NCBI GenBank assembly: GCA_033819885.1
Contig: JAQYUZ010000001.1
Coordinates: 372,001-436,000 of the forward strand
Direction: 5' to 3'
From: Microbotryomycetes sp. JL201
Taxonomy: Eukaryota; Basidiomycota; Microbotryomycetes
Length of the DNA stretch: 64,000 nucleotides
Within the stretch, counting starts at the first letter, position 1; every line of letters begins with the position of its first letter. A program made the translations under genes and the position numbers. Below are positions 1 to 11,423 of the stretch, piece after piece. The notes beneath the pieces were generated by a model. It made no database searches and was not told the origin of the DNA. It saw nothing but the letters and a program-made list of their open reading frames with translations.

Positions 1-4
1 AAGC

Positions 5-1330
5 CTACGTGTGACTGAAGGGCCATAAATTCCTTCCATCCGCCTCTGAAGCGCTTCGGTCACACTGTGCACGAGGTGCTGAGCTCATGTGGCGGACATT
101 GCACGAAGAAGGTACATACTGTTTTGGCACACCTTCGATCTTGCGGGCTTGTTGGACCACGGTCGTCCAGTCAATGCCTCTAGCTACTTTGATTGATTGA
201 TTGCGGTAAGCACTTGGTGCTTCGTAAATGTTTCGGGCAGGCATGTCGCTGAGTGGAATCTCTTTGACCAAAGCGGCGAGCAGCGCCCCATACAGATCTT
301 GCAGTCGTTGTTGAATGGCTCTGGAACGCGGAGGCTGGATTTCATTGCTGACTCCGTCGTCTAGCTCAGACGAGACTGCGCCATCTTCGTCACCATCGGT
401 GTCCTCGCACGAGGTGTCATCCACGACCGCTTGGTCTCCCACAATCGCTTGATCTCGACCACTGCTTTCGACAGAAGTCCGCCAAGCAGCGAAAGGACCG
501 TTGCCACGGTACGCGGAGCTGACTTTTGGCTTGCGATTCGATGAATATTTTTGAAGGCTCTCTGAGCGATATTTGCGCCTCGATGCGCTGATGAGGGCGC
601 TCAAAGTCTCTTGTAAATCGACTGGATCTTGCAAAGCCGGCAGAGAATGCGAGTACACTGGCCATCGCGCCATCTCAGTCATAGCCTGAGCTGATGGCAG
701 ATTTGCAAAATTGGATTGCCGGGATTGATCGCTGTATGGGTCAGGTGTGCTTGCGCGCGAGGAAATGAGCGGTGGGACCGCAACGACCGGTGGCGTTAGG
801 CTTGGTCGCGCTCCCTGCTCGTTCACTCGTTCTTGTCTCAGCATCTCCCACTCAAATAGAGTCGTGGCTATGTTAAGCTGATTGTAGACGTCGTCGCGGA
901 GCGCAGAGACACAGAGGCCATGCTCGAGCGCTAGGAGAGCTCGTTTGCGGCGATGAGGCCCGTTACGTGGCAGTGCTCTGGGATCCATCCAGTCAGAAGC
1001 AACATTTCTGTTATTTGGCGTGTCTCTCCCTTCGTCATCGTCATCGTCGTCGTCCGTGGAATACATGCGAGATCCTTGAGACGACCTCCTCCGCCGACGT
1101 CGCCTGACGCCTGGCAGATCGTCGCTTAAGCTTGCGTCTGACATCACTGATGACTCTGCGGATGATGACGACGCGTCTGCTTCTGTGTGCGCTTTGCCGT
1201 CTCGGTCGCCGTTTGGGTGCCATTCATCCGCAGTATCCTCGCTCGACTCGTCATAGGTAGTCGGCAGGATCTGCGCCGAGTAGTTTGGCTGGTGCGTTCT
1301 TGCCCGGAGTACACGGCGTGCCTCAGACAT
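5..1330 (-). CDS. Disordered protein of unknown function (possibly RRN9-like)
   Basis: Single open frame of 441 codons from the first ATG (1330-1328) to a TAG at 7-5. The N-terminal third is low-complexity and disordered: Ser runs, an Arg run near residue 80 and a run of eight Asp near residue 95. More ordered helical segments follow: a Leu-rich stretch near residue 135, one near 235 with several aromatic residues, and one near 350. The order of helices loosely recalls the RNA polymerase I factor Rrn9, but I cannot confirm this and leave the function open. A donor-like GTATGT lies in frame at about 126-121, followed by several AG sites. The true C-terminus may therefore be spliced and differ from the one given, or extend past the window edge. 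Confidence 0.6.
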   Translation of the reverse strand: MSEARRVLRARTHQPNYSAQILPTTYDESSEDTADEWHPNGDRDGKAHTEADASSSSAESSVMSDASLSDDLPGVRRRRRRRSSQGSRMYSTDDDDDDDEGRDTPNNRNVASDWMDPRALPRNGPHRRKRALLALEHGLCVSALRDDVYNQLNIATTLFEWEMLRQERVNEQGARPSLTPPVVAVPPLISSRASTPDPYSDQSRQSNFANLPSAQAMTEMARWPVYSHSLPALQDPVDLQETLSALISASRRKYRSESLQKYSSNRKPKVSSAYRGNGPFAAWRTSVESSGRDQAIVGDQAVVDDTSCEDTDGDEDGAVSSELDDGVSNEIQPPRSRAIQQRLQDLYGALLAALVKEIPLSDMPARNIYEAPSAYRNQSIKVARGIDWTTVVQQARKIEGVPKQYVPSSCNVRHMSSAPRAQCDRSASEADGRNLWPFSHT

Positions 1331-1493
1331 GATTGCTTTGGGCGCGCATGAGCTCAAGCCACGAGCGGGCGATTTTGCACCTAATTGTACAATATATTAC
1401 CTACTTTGAGAGCTAAGAGACTAACATTTCCATTGTATTAAATTTCATCAATTCAGATTGCAAGCTAGAAAGAATAAGCATGTCACGTGATGG

Positions 1494-2758
1494 TCATTGA
1501 ACACCCGCGCTCGCATTTTGACGATGGTGCCACCGTTCTGCCAGCCTGCCATAGATAAGAAACTCCTTCGGTGCATCACCCGAGACCGCATTGAGGTCTG
1601 ACTTGCCGAACGCTTTTGCTTTCTGAGCATCCCACTGCTCGCCCGTAATTCTCTCCCAACCTGGGTGCAAAGCGTACCCAAGTCGTTGCAATTTTGGACT
1701 GTTGACAGTCTCCGGCTCGATGTAGACGTTTGGTTTGATGTCACAGAAGTAAATCAGTCCAAGGCGTCGATGGCCACGCTGATCCTTTGGCGGCGTAACG
1801 ACGCGATGAATTGTCGCCTTCGCGAAACCGCCGGTCAGAAACTCGAATCGGTCTCCGATGTTGACGACGAGCGCGCCTGGCCTGTGGCCAACATACTTCC
1901 ATTGTCCATCGTGGTAATCGCGGAATTGAAGAGATGCCATTGGCTGACTGGTCAAGAAAGTCAAAGCCGAAGCATCACTGTGCCCTCGCAGCCATGTACC
2001 TTCCGCCTTGGCGTCATCCTCTGCGCTCTGACCATGATAGAGCATGGCGCGACCAAAGCCTCCACCAGAGTTGGCAGGATTGTCCGCCTCGACATCGAAC
2101 AATGACCACGTGCTCCCCTCTGGTATCTCTAGGATGATGTCGAACAAGAAAGAAAGCTTGCGAACGACGTCGAGGTGCAAGTGTTGGAAGTATTCGACTG
2201 CGTCTTGCAAGTGTTGTTTGACGAGGTCGGGATATCGGTGGCGCTCTCGCAAAGTCGGATGAAGAAGGTCTCGCCAATTCCAGTGCTCGATTTGATCTCG
2301 CACGCCCCCCACGCCACTCCAATAGCCACGAGGCTTGAAACCCGAGCCACGCTCTGCGCCAAGCTTTTCCTTGTCGTCGAAAGCGTCGCCATCCGACTGA
2401 CGGGAACCGGCAGGATACTGATCCTTGATTTCATCTGGCAGGTCGAGAATTGCTTGACTGACCGCCTGGAGGTATTCGAGCTTTTCAAGTGGAAAGCCAT
2501 GTCCTTCAAGGAAGAAAAACCCCTGGGTTCGGATGCTGCTCGCCAATCAGAGTTAGCTGCCGGCCTACCGAGGTCATTCATCTACACTTACGCTTCTTCG
2601 AGCTCCGTGGCAAGCACCTTTCTCGCTTCGAGGCCCTCGGGACCTTCTCGGAATCGTGTCAGATCGACCACGCCAAGCGAGACGAATTGAACCTCCTCTT
2701 TCGTTGGCTCGACATGACGGAACGGTGGATAGTAGGGCTTCTGTCTGACTTGCGACAT
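1494..2758 (-). CDS. 2-oxoglutarate/Fe(II)-dependent dioxygenase (isopenicillin N synthase-like fold)
   Basis: Two exons, complement(1494..2535, 2592..2758), 402 aa, with a 56-nt GTAAGT intron. Joining restores an N-terminal DIOX_N-type segment ending in GFFFLEGHGF. The C-terminal double-stranded beta-helix carries the iron triad: HSD near residue 242 and a distal His in TIHRVV near 300. An Arg in RRLGLIYF is the expected 2-oxoglutarate ligand. The family oxidises small molecules using O2 and 2-oxoglutarate; fungal members act in secondary metabolism, hormone-like pathways or detoxification. The substrate cannot be read from the sequence. The start is the first ATG of the exon. It is transcribed away from the MFS gene at 3315, from which it is separated by about 556 bp. 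Confidence 0.88.
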
Positions 2759-3314
2759 GATGCACGACGATAGCAGTTTCAGCTGTCTGGTGGAAGAGGC
2801 TGAGTGTTCTGTCGAAATCCCCAAATTGAAAGGAGTGTGCAATGTGAAGGGGTGTCGATTGGGTTCCTTCGCAAGATTTAACGCTCGAGCTGATGCAATT
2901 TCTGGACCGCTGTTGACCGGCCCGATCAAGCGCGCCAGCTGATCACGCGATTTGATGGCGTGCTGAAAGGTCTTTCTTGCTGCCAGACAGCATGTCACGG
3001 GATTGAAAGGCCGAACTATGTATGTATGCTTATAGGTAACACGACGCTGTCTCTGACACCGACAATACTCCTAGCGTAGAAACCCGGCCGTCGTCGCACC
3101 AAAGGGCTGTCAGGACCGCGAGGTCTAAAATGGCGCGATCACGAGCTCGAATCGCCGCCGGAGAAATTCTCCGAAATATGAGGCCATTCTTCAGCACCTC
3201 AAATGCTGAATCGAAGGCGACATCTACTCTGGTCGAGACCGACGATGCGGTTGAGCGGTGCATCGGGACTTTATCTTGTATCCGCACTGTCCAAAATACG
3301 AAGCTTCAGAAGAC
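2759..3314. other. Divergent intergenic region, dioxygenase / MFS transporter
   Basis: This is the shared upstream region of two divergent genes. Frames open here have no ATG-led, spliceable product resembling a protein. I see no repeat or RNA gene. Confidence 0.5.
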
Positions 3315-4902
3315 ATGCCAGGATCTCTTTCCACTCTCGAGGCCAATGGGTCGCCAACATCAGCCAAGATCCGCTTTTATCGGTCGACGTGGTTCGCATC
3401 GCTTGTTCTCGGACTCGCCAATTTTTGTGCGCCAGGTGTCTGGGGCGCAATGTCTAGTTTGGGTGCAGGAGGTGCTGCAGAACCTTGGGCAGTGAATGCC
3501 GCCAATGCCCTGACCTTTTGTCTGATGGTTGTGACCGCCTTCGTGACGCCTTTGATCGTCAAGCTCGTTGGTGTCAGGTCGGTCATCGAGGCCCGTGACA
3601 TTAAAGTTGGTGGGACCGTGCTAACATCATCCTGCCCTAGGTGGACCTTGGCTTTTGGTGCTGCCGGATATGCCCCCTACGCAGCTGGACTGTACACCAA
3701 TACCAAGTTTGGCAACCAGTGGTTCCTCCTCCTTGGTGCTGCCCTGTGCGGTATCAGTGCAGGCACCTTTTGTGCGTCAGGATCGGGCCTAGCATATTCT
3801 GAGGCTGACTGGGACACGCTTAGGGGCAATTGAGGCTGCTATTGCCCTCTCCTACCCCGAGCCGGCGAACCAAGGCAAATTCCTCGGTTGGTGGTTGTCG
3901 TTTCGTGTTGGCGGTGGCGTGCTCGGCGGCGCAGTCAATCTCGGTCTAAACGCGAATCGTTCCGACCGTGCGGCAGGTGCAGTCAATCCAAATGTGTACA
4001 TCGTTTTTATCATCATCCAGGCACTGGGACCTTTTGTCGCATTTCTCTTGCCAGCGCCCAGCAAGGTGCAACGGACGGACGGTCTTCCAGTGCGCCTGCA
4101 CATCGAAAACCCATTCATAAAGGAACTCAAAGCAACGTTGCGACTCTTTTTCAAAACAGAGTTTCTCCTTTTGATCCCATTCATCACCCAAGCGGTCTTT
4201 CCAGAGGCTTTCAATGGCACCTTCCTCACACTGCACTACTCTGTTCGAGCTCGGGCGCTGGGGTCGTTCCTGTCATCTATAGTGGCGATCACGCTTGGCA
4301 ACGCACTGGGATGGTACCTCGATCGAACCGGCATCTCACTTAGAACGAGGGTAAGAACAGCGTTCGCCGTCATCGTGACTCTGCAGGGTGCTTGGTGGAC
4401 CTGGTCAACGGTCATCCAGAACGAGTTTCACCGAACTGGCGCTCGCTATGATTGGTCCGATTCCGGATTCGGTCGAGGATTCGCTTTATACCTCATGCTA
4501 GTCGGAGGATTCCAACTCAACTATATGCTGTGCTACTTTCTCGTGGGCAGCATCGTAGAACAGCCGGCGGACATTATCAGAATTGGGGGCTTATTGCGTG
4601 CTACAGAATCAGGAGTAGGTGGTCATCGCCTTGTTATTCTGCTTCGTAGACTGACTGGCGCTACTCTCAAGGCACAAGCCGTTTCGTACGGTCTCAATGC
4701 CGTCAAAACGTTTTCCACCGTTGGCTCCTCTGCGCTGAACTTTGGCTTGTGGGGTATCGCAATTCTGCCAGCATGGCTTGTCGTGTCACAAATTGGTATC
4801 AAGTATCATGGACGTGCCGAGCGGGAACTTGCAGAGGCAAAGTTATTGTCAGAGGGCAAGCTTTCAGCTTCGAGCGAGACGAGCTCTGTGGAAAAGTCCT
4901 GA
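3315..4902 (+). CDS. UNC93-like major facilitator superfamily membrane protein
   Basis: Four exons, 3315..3577, 3641..3771, 3824..4614 and 4672..4902, give 471 aa. The exon 1-2 join creates LVGVRWTL. The exon 2-3 join creates a Trp followed by AIEAA, then SYPEP, which is the conserved helix-4 segment of the fungal UNC93-like branch of the MFS. About eleven hydrophobic segments are visible, and the C-terminal tail is Ser/Glu-rich and presumably cytosolic. Members are plasma- or organelle-membrane proteins with poorly known substrates. The third intron (57 nt) has no stop and a length divisible by three, so its retention would insert 19 residues. An upstream GTG-led extension was not used because no ATG lies there. 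Confidence 0.85.
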
Positions 4903-5332
4903 ACGGTTTGTAATGGCCTGCTGTAACTGCGTTAACAAAGGGTAGAAACGCTGCTAAAATGTAGCTTGGATTCAAAATTATTGATCACGTTCTTTGGCGG
5001 TGATTCATATTGGAAGCACTCCTGAGTCCACCTGCGCAGGATCTGTGATGTTCATCTGCAGTACGCTATCCTGGTCAATCTCATACCTACAAATCTTTGA
5101 GCTTTCGATTTGGAGCATGGGACATTGACATGGGTATGCTCTAGGGCGCTAACCGACAAGTTGGGGCACTGCAACTTTTACTGATCATCAAAGGCAAGCA
5201 AGAAATAAAAAGATCTACATGTAGCAACACATATTCAAAGAAGCCATCGTCATGAAAAGACATCCGTGTATGCGAGGGGTGAAATACGAAACAGCCGAGC
5301 GACGTCGGACCTTGTGTAGCGACGAGACAAGC
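4903..5332. other. Convergent intergenic region
   Basis: This is the 3' side of the MFS gene and of the orphan gene at 5333. It is AT-richer than its flanks. I see no coding signal or repeat. Confidence 0.5.
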
Positions 5333-6215
5333 TCAGAGTCCGGCGCGCTCCATACTGTCAGACCACTTTTTGACAGCCCTTGGTGCCGAGCGAGGCTTGA
5401 GCAAAGGCAACGGACCGCCCACAGCTCGCTTGTGATAAGCTTCGAGAATGTCGAGTGCCTCGTCGTCCACATCGGACCGCCATAGTAGCCGCGGCCACCT
5501 TGATCGACCTCTGCGCGCCTCCTCCCATTCGCGTGACTGCTGGACCGGCGCTGAGCTAGAAGATGCTGATTGAGGCGCTGGAGTGGCGGAAGTTGCCACC
5601 ACTTTTGGGAGAGGGAGAGATTTCGATGTAGGTGGTACTGATTGTAATGAAAGTTGCGTTTTCGCTGGTGGCATCGGTGGTCTGCGCAAGACGTGGAAAG
5701 TGGCGAGGTTGTCAGCGAAAGTCTCTCACAGCAATATTGCCTCTCCAGCCGCCGTCTTGCACGAGCTCGCGCGCGGTACGGCCCGTAATGAGACCAGTGC
5801 TTACAGTTTGCGCTTGAAAGAGTTGTGTTGATAAGTGTCGATGCCAAGCAACATTGACTGCGAGTGAGCTGGCTCATCGCCGAGGACAGCGTGGGCTGCG
5901 AGCGAAGGCGACTGCGGTGGCGTCTGTGCCTCGTGCGAGCTAGCAGACGACGTTGACGAGGCCGAAGATGATGCGCTCGATTGAGACCGAGGCTGAGTCG
6001 TGGCTGCGCTGTCGTGTCTGAGCCAGAGCTGGTCCGTCAGCTCGGCTGGGGCGATCATCGAGTACGACATGTAGTCGAGCATCGGGATCCTAGCCGAATG
6101 GAATGTGTCCGGTTGCGTGGCGAGTCCTGGCAGCGTCAAGTTGGCAGGGTTGTTGGGAAAGAGTGCAGAACTGAAACGGTCAGCCAGGCCCGGGGACCGC
6201 AGCCGAGCACGACAT
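5333..6215 (-). CDS. Orphan Ser-rich protein, start exon of five bases
   Basis: Proposed exons are complement(5333..5681, 5805..6170, 6211..6215), 239 aa. The first exon is only ATGTC. It is followed by a 40-nt intron with a GCTGAC branch site and a CAG acceptor. Without that intron the first in-frame ATG is at 6082. The protein has a Ser/Thr/Pro-rich middle and a basic, aromatic C-terminal part containing LLWRSDVDDEALDILEAY. I do not recognise the family. The second intron (5682-5804, 123 nt) is long for this genome. It could instead be two introns around a 36-nt exon, which would keep the frame. Divergent from the fasciclin gene (287 bp apart). Confidence 0.5.
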
Positions 6216-6502
6216 TCGCCAGTCCGACAGCACGCAACACCGCGCCGGTTATGCGACGCGCTCGTGACCCATGTTCGCAATAACCAGCAAATGATGAGAG
6301 ATGCGAGAGAAAGTCACGTCAAACCTACAAAAAATTGCCCTTTGCTATGCCATGGCACGCAGATGCGCGCGCGCGCCGAGTCAAAAATGCTACGCATAGT
6401 GTCACCTCTATGTTGCGAGACAAGCGAGCTATCAGCACACGCCGCTGACGTGTCAATAGGGACAATTGCACGCGCAGCCGTCCTAGAACCCCCTGTCGCC
6501 GA

Positions 6503-9500
6503 ATGATCGAGGGCCGAACGTCATACGGCGTTCCGACTCTTTGCATGCGTGTGCCAGCCCTGCTGCTGTCGGCGACAGCATGGTCGCTCTTGATTTGCTC
6601 TTTGGCCCCATCGACTGGCGCGAGAGATAGTGATGACAATGTTGCTCGGGCGGAATCCGTCAAGCTCGTCGACTTGCTGTCGGCCAGCACCAACCACACG
6701 CTGCTGCTGAGCGCTTTTCAACGTGCGAGACTTATTCCGACACTCAATCGTCTGAACGGTAGCACGCTCTGGGCTCCGACAAATGATGCAATCGAGCGCG
6801 AGGCACGTAACGAACGTGCATCGGCGACGCTCGAGCCCCACGTGTGGTCATTCATCGCCGAGACGGGCGCCGACCTCAGCAAGGATCCACCAGACAATTT
6901 GCAGCTCGCACTACGAGACACCCTCCTGTATCACGTCATCAATTATACGCTTTTCGAAGCTCCGCCGACCACCAAATCAAGCTCGAGCGATGCACATAGT
7001 TTCCAACACGAGCGTCTGCCACTGCAGATGCCGACACTGCAAGAAACTCTGCTTCATCCTTCGCTGTCCCCGTACAACAAGTCGTTTCCGGCACCGCCAT
7101 CGCTCCCTGGATCCCCGCGGGACCACAAAGACCCAGACCGTCCGCACAAAGTGGAGGGATTGCTGCGCAGACAGGGTCAGCAATTGAGAGTCACGCTGCA
7201 AACGATCGAAGGCAATGCGACCGATGTCAGCGTCGGCACAGATGCAAATGGCAAGGGTGGCGCCACGAGTCTCGGAGCAATCCAATACGCAGCCAACGGC
7301 GCCCTTGTCACCATAGACGCCGTTTTGCGCAAGCCGAAAGATATTGGTAAGCGGACGTCTCAGGTCTCATTCTCAGCATGGTCCTTACCGGCTCGCTCGC
7401 AGCTTCCTTGATCAAAGAACTGCCAGAACTGTCCACATTGGCATCGCTCCTTCCAGAGGATATACTCAATTACGCCAGTACAGCCCCTCATTTGACTGTA
7501 TTTGCTCCAACCAACGAAGCCTGGGACGAGTTGTCCGAGCTTGAACTGTGAGGGACAACAGTATTCTCTGTTGAAGCTTCTCAGCTGACGACAAGCTGTC
7601 CCCTTCGTCCCAGCCGCTATCTCAGATCAGGGTTCGCCGAAGACGATCTGGCAGAAATCTTTGGGGATGCGACGTCTCGAATCGGAGCTGGCAAGGGCAA
7701 AGTTGGTTATATTCCTTCGCTGCTGGGCAAGAACGGCAATAACACCGCAGAAGGTGAGTTTGCAGTGTCGAGACGGTATGTACTTGAAGATTGACGCAAT
7801 AATTTGGCTCAGTGACAACGTGGTGGAACGAAACGCTGATCGTCGAAGGAGGCAAAGACGGCCGCAATGCGACGGTGAACGGCACAGCTATTGTCACCGG
7901 CGACATTCTAGCCATGAACGGTGCGAAACATATTTTTCTGACCCTGGACTTCCGCTATTGCTGACTTGCGACCGCACAGGCGTCATTCACACCGTGCCGA
8001 AGCTCTTGCTCCCGAGCGGGTCACTTTCGCTCACAGCCGAAAAGTACCTCCTGGCTCTGAATTGTACGCGATTTGTTTCTCTGCTTCGGTCCGTCAACCT
8101 TTCACATTACGTTCAAATTCCTGTGGAAGCTGCGTCACTGGCGCCGGTGTCTCCGATGGTTGCTCCAGCTAGGCTGCAGGTGCATTTGTTTGATGCCACA
8201 AGCACCACAGAGTCGGAATCATATACTATACTGGCTCCTCGTGACGACGTGTTCGACTCACATTGGATCACTAACGGACAGCCGATCTCGGCCAAAGGTT
8301 CTTCGTCGTTGCCTTCGCCGGGCAGTCGTGCTCTGAAGGAATTGCTGGAATATCACATCGTCAAGGGCAAGTGGACAGTAGAAGAATTAGAGGACGGCAT
8401 GCTCGTGTCTACAGTGCTCAAAGGCGAACAGCTGAAGGGTGACAGCCAACGTTTGCCTGTCAGCGTCAGCGACAATGATTTGCCAGATGACGATGATGAT
8501 AGTGATGACGACGACGATGGTGGTTTGTTTGGAAAGGGATGGTGGAGGTCAAGCAAACGAAAGGACGAAAAGAAGCCAAAAACGGGCGTTGTAGGCTTTG
8601 GCGGCGCGAGCGTTGTCGCTGATCCAGGTGAGAGAGACGAGACCATAACAGATGAGAAGGGTAGCGCGCTAACTGTTTGAGCTCAGTTGTTGTCGGCAAT
8701 ACCATCATCTACCTCATCTCTTCTGTGCTCGAGCCTCCCCAACCCGTCATCGTCGAGGCGGTTGCCGACCTTCGCTTGTCAACTTTTGTCGCCTCAGTGT
8801 ACGCTGCTTCCATGGACTCGATACTCAACAAGCAACCTGGCGTGACCTTTCTGGTGCCGAGTAATCAGGCGTTTGCCTCTCTCGGACTCGTCATGTCATT
8901 CTTGCTTCTGCCGAGCGCCCGCAACGAGCTCCGCTCTGTTGTCAAGTATCATGCCATCGATGAGGTCGTCTACCTCGATGACTTTGCGCCGGGTGGCGCT
9001 CACCGGTATCCTACGCTCGACAGCGCCGAGATTTATGTCGAACGAGACAATCAAACGCTGTACGTGCACGGGCCAACGTCGGGTGGACTTCCCGCCAATG
9101 GTGAAGTGCGGGACGCCAGAGTCATCGAAGGCAACATTCTAACTGCAACAGGAGCTATACACATCATCGATCAGGTTGAACTACCACCTGAACTCGACAT
9201 TTCCATCTCCAAGCTCTTGCAAGGAGCACGGGCAAACACGTTCGTTGACCTCATTCGAGCCGCCAACTTTTCTTGGGTGATCAACGGTGCGCCTCCTCCA
9301 AACTCATTCTCGCATTTGAAGGGCATGCGGACGACCCGACACTGGACGAAAGACACTGCGTACACGATTTTGTGTCCGACCGATAAAGCGCTGTCTCGAA
9401 TAAACCTGACGCATTACTACGCTCATCCAGACGAGCTCGTCTACCTCGTCCGTCTGCACATCATCCCAACGAACGCATTCACTCCTCTCGGACCTGACGG

Positions 9501-9945
9501 GTTGCCATTGTCGATCACGAATGAAGTCGTTTACTCTACTTTGCAAGACAAGTCGAACGGTGGACCGAGTGATTATGGCAAAGTCGCTTTCAGACGTTGG
9601 GGAGGTGAAGGTTGGCTCGTCGGCATCAAAGCTGCCAGAGGAACGAGAGGTCAAACGGATTCGGCCAGAGTCATCTCGTTTGGACGAGCGTCACCTGCAC
9701 TCGTCGACAAAAGGCTAGATGCTTTTGCACCCAGGTTGGCGGCAGGAGGTGGCGTCTTGTTGATTGATTCTGTGCTTATTCCCTACGAGCCGAGCTGGTG
9801 GAGACGGCATTGGTACGTCTGGGTCGCACTCTTCGCTGTCGTCGTTGCGGTCGGAGTTGGCACTTTGGTTTGGATGAGCTGGAAGAGATCAAAAGACAAG
9901 GCGAGGTACGAACAGCTAGTTTCGGAGAACGAAGAGGACGCATAG
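6503..9945 (+). CDS. Membrane-anchored protein with five fasciclin (FAS1) repeats
   Basis: Six exons, 6503..7346, 7403..7547, 7614..7753, 7813..7920, 7980..8627 and 8687..9945, give 1047 aa. If the second ATG (6545) is used, the length is 1033 aa; this gives the cleaner signal peptide (MRVPALLL...). The luminal part has five FAS1-type units. Each has an F-x-A/P-T/S-N/D-x-A signature, for example LWAPTNDAI, VFAPTNEAW, ILAPRDDVF, FLVPSNQAF and ILCPTDKAL. A run of Asp interrupted by Ser and a Lys-rich patch separate repeats 3 and 4. One transmembrane helix near the C-terminus (about residues 1005-1028) precedes a short charged cytosolic tail. Comparable fungal FAS1 proteins sit in the vacuole or cell surface and are linked to adhesion or vacuolar function. 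All exon joins keep phase and domain continuity. Confidence 0.9.
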
Positions 9946-10092
9946 GGTTTCATGCAGGGGTTCTTTCTAGTTTTGTAGCTTTTTCATGTGCAGTTGTCAG
10001 AATAGGTTTTGTTCTCCTTTCGAGTACTTTGCAATTTGCTTGTATTGCAAGCCCACTGTTATCACATTATGCGACAACCTCTTGGTTACATA

Positions 10093-11316
10093 TTACACGT
10101 CAGTCAGTGAGATTCCTGGCCCTTGCGTTGACGACAGCATGACACGCGAGATCCCCGCTAAAAAGGGCGCGGAGGCAGCATCAGGCTCGTGTGTCATTCC
10201 TCAGATTGTCGAGCGACTCACGTCTTCTAACTCGACTGGGAGTGCCGTTGACAGCGCCTGTGCCACCGAGGGCCGTATCCGAGACGGATGCGAGCAATGT
10301 GTGAACGTTGTCGAGCAGCTTGTCCTCGTCAAAATGAAGCTGCGGCGAAAAGTGTCAGCTTCGTGCTCCTTAAGAGCGTCTTCCAAACACTTACGCGTCC
10401 GATCGCTGCAAACAGGTGCCAGAGCACAATCTCGTCAGCAGCTGCGAAAAAGAGAAAAAAATCCCTCGATGCCAGGATGAGCTTACCTGCTCTGACAGCC
10501 CCCTGTTGATCTCCTTTCCAATCGAGACCACCCCGAGCTTCCTTGACTGCCTGAGCCAAATCCGTCGACACCGTTCCACGTTTTGCGCTCGGCATCAGAC
10601 CTTTCGGACCGAGCAACCTGGCGACATTGGCGTTACGCTGGAGCAGCGGCAGCATATCTGGCGTCGTGATGAGCTTGTCTGGGCTGACTTGACCGTTCAA
10701 GATTTGCTCTACAAGTTCTTCGCCACCGACAATGTCTGCGCCTGCCTGACGAGCTTGTTGCGCTGCGGCTCCGGTAGCCATGACGACGAGCGTTGAAGAC
10801 TTTGTTGCGTTGGCGCACGAGTGAGGTAAGAACACCCGACCTCGCAAAGCATTGAGCTGGACTGTCTGTGCCGGCTTTGCGAGGATGTTTATTTCATAGG
10901 CTGCGTTTGGCGTGTGCAAGTGGAGGGCCTGCGCAGTTTCTAGCTGGTGAGCGCCGCCATCCCCGCACACAGTGCATCATATTGATGCTTGTGCATGCGT
11001 GTGAAATGCGTGGATCGGTATGTGTACGTACCTGAAGCGTTTTTGCTGCCTCGGCGAGCGGCATCGCGTTTGCGGCTTTGCCTTGCCTGCCAGACCCGCT
11101 TGCCGCTGCCGAATGGTCACCTGACCTAGCTTGCCGCTGTTGGCGTGCAAGCGTCGTCTTGTGCAGCCTGGACGGCTTGGATGTGGACGCGGCGTACGAG
11201 CTCGAGAACGAGCGCGCTGCCATCGCCGACGCACAGCATTCGAACGCTGCAGGGCCCGCAGAAAAGGGTGCTGTAGATGCGAGTATCCATTTCGAGCGGG
11301 CTATGCGGTGCGACAT
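10093..11316 (-). CDS. MRPL1: Mitochondrial large-subunit ribosomal protein uL1m
   Basis: Five exons, complement(10093..10157, 10222..10339, 10395..10441, 10487..10928, 11032..11316), 318 aa. The first exon encodes an Arg/Ser/Ala-rich mitochondrial presequence. The core shows the L1 family pattern: VFLPHS, GGEELVEQI, a TPDMLPLL block and GPKGLMP. The last short exon ends in SSTQGPGI, matching the SSTMGPG tail of bacterial L1, which strongly supports the 3' splicing. L1 binds 23S-type rRNA at the ribosome stalk near the E site. Introns are 103, 45, 55 and 64 nt. The start at 11316 is the first ATG. The gene is divergent from PSO2, with only 107 bp between the two start codons. Confidence 0.93.
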
Positions 11317-11423
11317 GGCTTGCGTAATGAGCACAAAGCAGTCGCTCCGCAGCGACGACCGGTTTCGCTCCTCCGCTGCGCTGTGGCGCTCGGGCTCGCT
11401 TGCGAGTCACCACACACTCGGCC

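Noticed and set aside
1034-1058. TCG/TCA trinucleotide run as a microsatellite.
   Set aside because: It is the coding sequence of an Asp run in the first gene. Similar runs at 8488-8520 and 45345-45400 are also coding.
5690-5804. A minus frame reading TGLITGRTARELVQDGG within the orphan gene looked protein-like.
   Set aside because: No donor and acceptor pair places it in frame with both neighbouring exons. It is treated as intron.
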